This document shows positions 4,029-7,011 of a stretch of 7,011 bases of DNA, in pieces. The notes beneath the pieces were generated by a model that was given only the letters and a program-made list of their open reading frames with translations, did not search any database and was not told the origin of the DNA. Origin of the DNA: Ruminococcus flavefaciens (GTDB lineage: Bacteria > Bacillota > Clostridia > Oscillospirales > Ruminococcaceae). The DNA lies in contig DEBW01000070.1 of NCBI GenBank assembly GCA_002348905.1, positions 384-7,394 of the forward strand. The letters are read 5' to 3'. Every line of letters begins with the position of its first letter. Positions within the stretch are counted from its first letter, which is position 1. A program made the position numbers and the translations under genes.

Positions 4029-5771
4029 ATGAAAAGAAGAATAATAAAGAAAAAACGTGAAACATTTATAAAGATATTTGCTAAGGCTTTTGCAGTTTCG
4101 GCGGTCATAACAGCAGTGTTTGCAGGTTTGCTGAACGAAATAATCTATCAGACTATCCGTCCGGCAGCAGAAGCGGAAGTAGACAGAAACATTATATCAG
4201 TACAAAATTATGTGAGTGAAAGAAGCTCTGAGCAGACTGATCCTGAGATGTTTTTTCATGATCTGAATGCAAGGCTTTCGATGTATACTTATTTAGAGAT
4301 ATCTCTTAACCCGCCGTCTTTAATACATCCTGATATAGGCGAACATATATCACTGTCTCCGCTTATCAATTCAAGAAACAAGATAGCTGCTGTAATTGTT
4401 GATGAGGATAACAACGTTGTTGCTGCTAACAATACAAGATTGCAGACTATCATGCTTTTCAGAGACAATAAAAACGGCGAGGATACTGACAGAGGCTATT
4501 ATATCTGTGATAACAGAGAAGATATCCATGAAATAGGAGAGATGTACAGAGTTTATGAGGACTGGACTAAAGATGCTTACTGCTATATTGATGCAATACC
4601 GGAAAGTCTTTATGTAAACAAGAAGAATCATACATTTATCCCACATAAGCTCTCTCTTGTTAAGAAACGTTATAAAAATACAAAAGCATTGGTTGAAAGC
4701 GGAGAAATAGAAAATATAGATACAAAAGAATTTATTATAGATATAGACGATAAAAACTATGAGCTTATGGATGTCCACACAGGCAACGCAGGATATTCTC
4801 TGGACGATTATCCTTATTGTGCGCTGTTCAACTTCTTCGGAGCTAACGATGAATACGTTGACGCCTGGGCAAATCACGTTAGATTTGATGAAGGACAGTG
4901 GCTGGAAGGTTATCAGGGTAATGCCAACGGAACTTACACATTTGAGAGAAATGGTTCTTTCAGCTATAATAACAAACAATACAGGATATATGTCAGCGCT
5001 GACGTTGACTTCAAAGATCCGCAGCTTATGAAATACTACAGGACAACAGTTATACTCTTTGCATTAGCTGCAATTATTCTCGCACTTCTCTACAGCTGGC
5101 GCAGAAACGTTGTAAACAAGGCTGGCTACGCTATGGAGGACTTCCGCCGTGACCTCACGAATAATCTTGCACACGACATAAAAACTCCGCTAATGGCAAT
5201 AGGCGGCTACGCTGAAAATGCTGCTGATGAGCTTACCAGCGAGGAGGACAAAAAGAAGTATCTGGCATCTATACTTGAAAATGTTGCGTATACCGATTCG
5301 ATAATCAGCCGTACCCTACAGCTCAACAGTATGGACAGCATGGGAAAGGTAAAGAAGGAAAAATTCGAGGTAAGCAAGCTTATCGACAGCCTTTTTGACA
5401 AGTACTCTCTCATGCTTGACGAGAAAAATATCAAGGTAAAAGTGAACGGAAGCACCGAACTCAATGCAGACAAGGTTCTTGCCGAGACTATGCTTGAAAA
5501 CCTGATATCCAATGCTGTGAAGTATACAAAGGAGAACGGTACTATTACAGCGGACATAAAGTCTAAGTCGATACGCATAGTGAATACCGTTGATAAAAAG
5601 GTGGACACAAAGAATCTGAAAGAACCATTCGTAAAGGGCGATGCCGCAAGAGCAAACAAGCTCGGCAGCGGACTCGGACTTTCTATCGCAGACAAGGCAG
5701 CTTATCAGAACGGCTTTATACTCAATATTGCTTGTACAGACAATGAATTTACCTCAGAAGTGAAGATTTGA
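4029..5771 (+). CDS. Membrane sensor histidine kinase with large extracellular domain
   Basis: The partner kinase of the upstream regulator, 580 residues, with AAAGGGGG eight bases before the ATG. Topology: a basic N-terminus (KRRIIKKKR), membrane segment about 16-35, extracellular domain about 40-337, membrane segment about 339-355, cytoplasmic kinase 358-580. The phospho-acceptor is H382 in LAHDIKTP. The ATP-binding domain has N495 in LISNAVKYT, an F box at P533-F534 (EPFVKGD) and the G2 box GSGLGL from G546. The G1 position reads IVNTVDKK (517-524) instead of the usual DxGxG; an NT-type G1 occurs in some Firmicute kinases, so activity is still likely. Only about 25 residues separate the second membrane segment from the histidine, with no HAMP domain. 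The roughly 300-residue sensor is Asp/Asn/Tyr-rich and I do not recognise it or its ligand. A strong terminator follows immediately. Confidence 0.93.
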   Translation: MKRRIIKKKRETFIKIFAKAFAVSAVITAVFAGLLNEIIYQTIRPAAEAEVDRNIISVQNYVSERSSEQTDPEMFFHDLNARLSMYTYLEISLNPPSLIHPDIGEHISLSPLINSRNKIAAVIVDEDNNVVAANNTRLQTIMLFRDNKNGEDTDRGYYICDNREDIHEIGEMYRVYEDWTKDAYCYIDAIPESLYVNKKNHTFIPHKLSLVKKRYKNTKALVESGEIENIDTKEFIIDIDDKNYELMDVHTGNAGYSLDDYPYCALFNFFGANDEYVDAWANHVRFDEGQWLEGYQGNANGTYTFERNGSFSYNNKQYRIYVSADVDFKDPQLMKYYRTTVILFALAAIILALLYSWRRNVVNKAGYAMEDFRRDLTNNLAHDIKTPLMAIGGYAENAADELTSEEDKKKYLASILENVAYTDSIISRTLQLNSMDSMGKVKKEKFEVSKLIDSLFDKYSLMLDEKNIKVKVNGSTELNADKVLAETMLENLISNAVKYTKENGTITADIKSKSIRIVNTVDKKVDTKNLKEPFVKGDAARANKLGSGLGLSIADKAAYQNGFILNIACTDNEFTSEVKI

Positions 5772-5775
5772 CCTT

Positions 5776-5804
5776 ATGGGACGGATAAAACCGTCCCATT
5801 TTTT
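5776..5804 (+). terminator. Intrinsic terminator of the two-component operon
   Basis: A perfect 9-bp stem (ATGGGACGG at 5776-5784 with CCGTCCCAT at 5791-5799), a 6-base loop ATAAAA, and T6 ending at 5804, four bases after the kinase stop codon. This is a canonical rho-independent terminator and separates the kinase from the next gene. Confidence 0.92.
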
Positions 5805-5851
5805 ACTTATTGTTGATATAATTCAATGTTTTACAGCTTTTTACCCGAATA

Positions 5852-5880
5852 TGTAAACATATTGTAAAGCGTGTGTTAAA
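5852..5880. promoter_or_regulatory. Phased direct repeats, candidate response-regulator operator
   Basis: Reading the minus strand: TTTAACA (5874-5880), five bases, TTTACA (5863-5868), five bases, TTTACA (5852-5857). The repeat starts are 11 bases apart, one helical turn. OmpR-family regulators such as Bacillus PhoP and E. coli PhoB bind direct repeats with this phase. The boxes end 14 bases before the -35 of the secreted-protein promoter, a standard activator position. The palindrome AATATGTAAACATATT (5848-5863) overlaps the first two, so a dimeric regulator is an alternative. On the plus strand TTTACA (5830-5835) and TTTACC (5840-5845) lie just upstream. Which protein binds is inferred only. 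Confidence 0.5.
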
Positions 5881-5894
5881 CTTGTGTGATAGTG

Positions 5895-5923
5895 TTGACC
5901 TCTCAGGATTATGATGATATAAT
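5895..5923 (+). promoter_or_regulatory. Promoter of the secreted repeat-protein gene
   Basis: -35 TTGACC (5895-5900, 5 of 6) and -10 TATAAT (5918-5923) with a 17-base spacer and an extended TGA before the -10. The start would lie near 5930, leaving a leader of about 45 bases with GGAGGG at 5963-5968. A further TTTACA occurs in the leader at 5939-5944. Confidence 0.82.
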
Positions 5924-5974
5924 AAAATTGCATAAAACTTTACAACAAACGATGAAAAGATTGGAGGGAATTTT

Positions 5975-7011
5975 ATGAAAAAGCGCAGACTTAGAATAAT
6001 GGCAGGAGTGCTTGCAGCAAGTATAGTTTTTATGAGCGCTCCGCAGTATATGGACGGGACATCTATATCCACTGTGTTTGCGGCTGAAAGTGTTACTGTT
6101 GATAAAACTGCAATGAAGCTTTCTGAGGATAAAACTGTTGAAGGCGACCTCATACTTAGCGGTGAAAGTATTGACCTTAACGGTCATACCCTTACTGTAA
6201 CCGGAGACTTTTGGCATAAAGCCGGCGTTATGAAGATAAACAACGGTACTCTCATAATAAAGGGCAGCTATGAGCTTCGAGCTTCATCAGTAAGTCCTGG
6301 AATCGGCGAATTACAGATGCAGGGCGAAACCAGTCTTGTTGATATCGACGGCAATTTCATAATTGATTCAAAGGTTGCAGTTTCATCTTATCAGTGGGAC
6401 GGTAAGGTAAGAGTCGGCGGAGATATGAAAGTATACTCTCCTGACAACGGAAAAGGCTATAATCCGGGTAAAAACTTATTAACTGAATTCAAGGGCGAAG
6501 ATAAAGTCCATGAAGTATACTTCTCAGACAGCAAGAACAATTTTCTTTCAAATGTTGCTGTTGAAAATGGCAGCAGCCTGAAAATTACTGGTGCTGCTAC
6601 AGGTTTCAATCTCGTTACTGATGCAGTATTTGAAAACGGAAGCAAGATATCAGGCGAAAAAGCACTGGATCTGAACGGACATAGTGTTGTTGTTAATGGC
6701 GAATTTACTCAGGCTGGTACTCTTCCTATTGACCTCGGCGGAGGCAAAATGAGAATTGACGGTGATTTCTGGCAGCAGAACGGCATAATGAAGGTAGCCG
6801 GCGGCGAATTAAGTATCGGCGGAAATTATGAGCTGCGCTCTTCAAAAGCAAGTGCCGGAAGCGGTGAATTACAGATGCAGGGCGAGAAATGTCTTGTTGA
6901 TATCGACGGCAGTTTCATGATCAATTCAAATGTTGAAGCTTCATCATATCAGTGGGACGGTAAGGTAAGAGTAGGCGGAGATATGAATGTATACTCTCCT
7001 GACAACGGAAA
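5975..7011 (+). CDS. Secreted repeat protein, probable beta-helix surface protein (3' end outside window)
   Basis: Open to the window end; 345 codons are visible. The ATG has GGAGGG six bases upstream. Residues 1-36 form a signal peptide: basic KKRRLR, hydrophobic core IMAGVLAASIVFMSA, and likely cleavage at VFA-A (36/37). The mature part is built of short beta-strand repeats in which [VI]-x-G-[DENS]-[FYM] recurs at G77, G97, G126 and G149, and again at G242, G263, G283, G312 and G335. Spacings are 20, 29, 23 in the first set and 21, 20, 29, 23 in the second. A larger unit repeats every 186 residues, with 58 identities in 83 positions by hand alignment (77-159 with 263-345). DLNGHTLTV and DLNGHSVVV open the two units. 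This pattern suggests a right-handed beta-helix or similar solenoid, as in secreted adhesins and polysaccharide-acting proteins; no catalytic motif is visible. Export is nearly certain; anchoring (sortase, dockerin, S-layer) cannot be judged without the C-terminus. Confidence 0.85.
   Translation, partial: MKKRRLRIMAGVLAASIVFMSAPQYMDGTSISTVFAAESVTVDKTAMKLSEDKTVEGDLILSGESIDLNGHTLTVTGDFWHKAGVMKINNGTLIIKGSYELRASSVSPGIGELQMQGETSLVDIDGNFIIDSKVAVSSYQWDGKVRVGGDMKVYSPDNGKGYNPGKNLLTEFKGEDKVHEVYFSDSKNNFLSNVAVENGSSLKITGAATGFNLVTDAVFENGSKISGEKALDLNGHSVVVNGEFTQAGTLPIDLGGGKMRIDGDFWQQNGIMKVAGGELSIGGNYELRSSKASAGSGELQMQGEKCLVDIDGSFMINSNVEASSYQWDGKVRVGGDMNVYSPDNG
6203..6453 (+). repeat. First copy of the 186-residue (558-bp) coding repeat, conserved core
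   Basis: Codons from G77 onwards, opening GDFWHKAGVMKI and closing YQWDGKVRVGGDM then VYSPDNGK. The copy 558 bp downstream keeps the same spacing with no gap. The last 65 bases are almost identical between copies at the DNA level. Confidence 0.85.
6761..7011 (+). repeat. Second copy of the 558-bp coding repeat, conserved core
   Basis: Codons from G263 onwards, opening GDFWQQNGIMKV. It matches the first copy in register up to the end of the window, so further copies may follow. This unit is preceded by one extra beta-strand coil (NGEFTQAGTLPIDLGGGKMR) compared with the first. Confidence 0.85.

Noticed and set aside
4371..4979. Long minus-strand frames across the kinase and secreted-protein genes
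   Set aside because: They lie antisense to well-supported genes, lack ribosome-binding sites and read as random hydrophobic, Cys- or Ser-rich sequence.
5811..5822. TTGATATAAT just after the kinase terminator as a promoter
   Set aside because: The -10-like TATAAT has its -35 position inside the terminator hairpin, with no matching sequence. The promoter at 5895-5923 is far better.

Overview
The window looks like a chromosomal segment from a moderately AT-rich, low-GC Gram-positive bacterium of the Clostridia, most likely a Ruminococcus-like gut or rumen species. This is an inference. It rests on strong AGGAGG/AGGTGAT ribosome-binding sites, extended -10 promoters of the sigma-A type, a Tn4451/TndX-style large serine recombinase, and a Gram-positive signal peptide ending in VFA-A. 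No rRNA or other firm taxonomic marker is present.

Left part (1-1526): the remains of a large serine recombinase, the integrase type of mobilisable and conjugative elements in Clostridia. It is one reading frame interrupted by an amber codon at 538-540, and the part holding the catalytic serine is not in the window. A bidirectional-type hairpin separates it from the next gene, which converges on it.

Middle-left, minus strand (1539-3028): a PD-(D/E)XK-nuclease-like protein with an altered catalytic motif, a complete tRNA-Leu(UAG), a 39-bp copy of the 5' half of that tRNA, and a small cysteine-cluster protein with a long Ala/Pro/Lys/Glu-rich tail. The last gene has its own near-consensus promoter, divergent from the two-component system on its right.

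Right part, plus strand (3131-7011): an OmpR-type response regulator, a 174-bp spacer filled with repeats and bounded by 13-bp inverted repeats (it looks like a small inserted element), a membrane histidine kinase with an unusually large and unrecognised extracellular domain, and a strong terminator. Next comes a separately promoted gene, open at the window edge, for a secreted repeat protein of probable beta-helix type. Three 11-bp-phased TTTACA-like boxes sit just upstream of that gene's promoter, where an OmpR-family activator would bind. The working model is that the kinase senses an extracellular cue and its regulator controls the neighbouring secreted repeat protein. The gene order and boxes are seen; the regulatory link is inferred.

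The most noteworthy points are the inverted-repeat-bounded insertion whose left end supplies the regulator's stop codon, the phased operator-like boxes, the amber-split recombinase and the partial tRNA duplication. I do not see a clear new defence or RNA-guided system.
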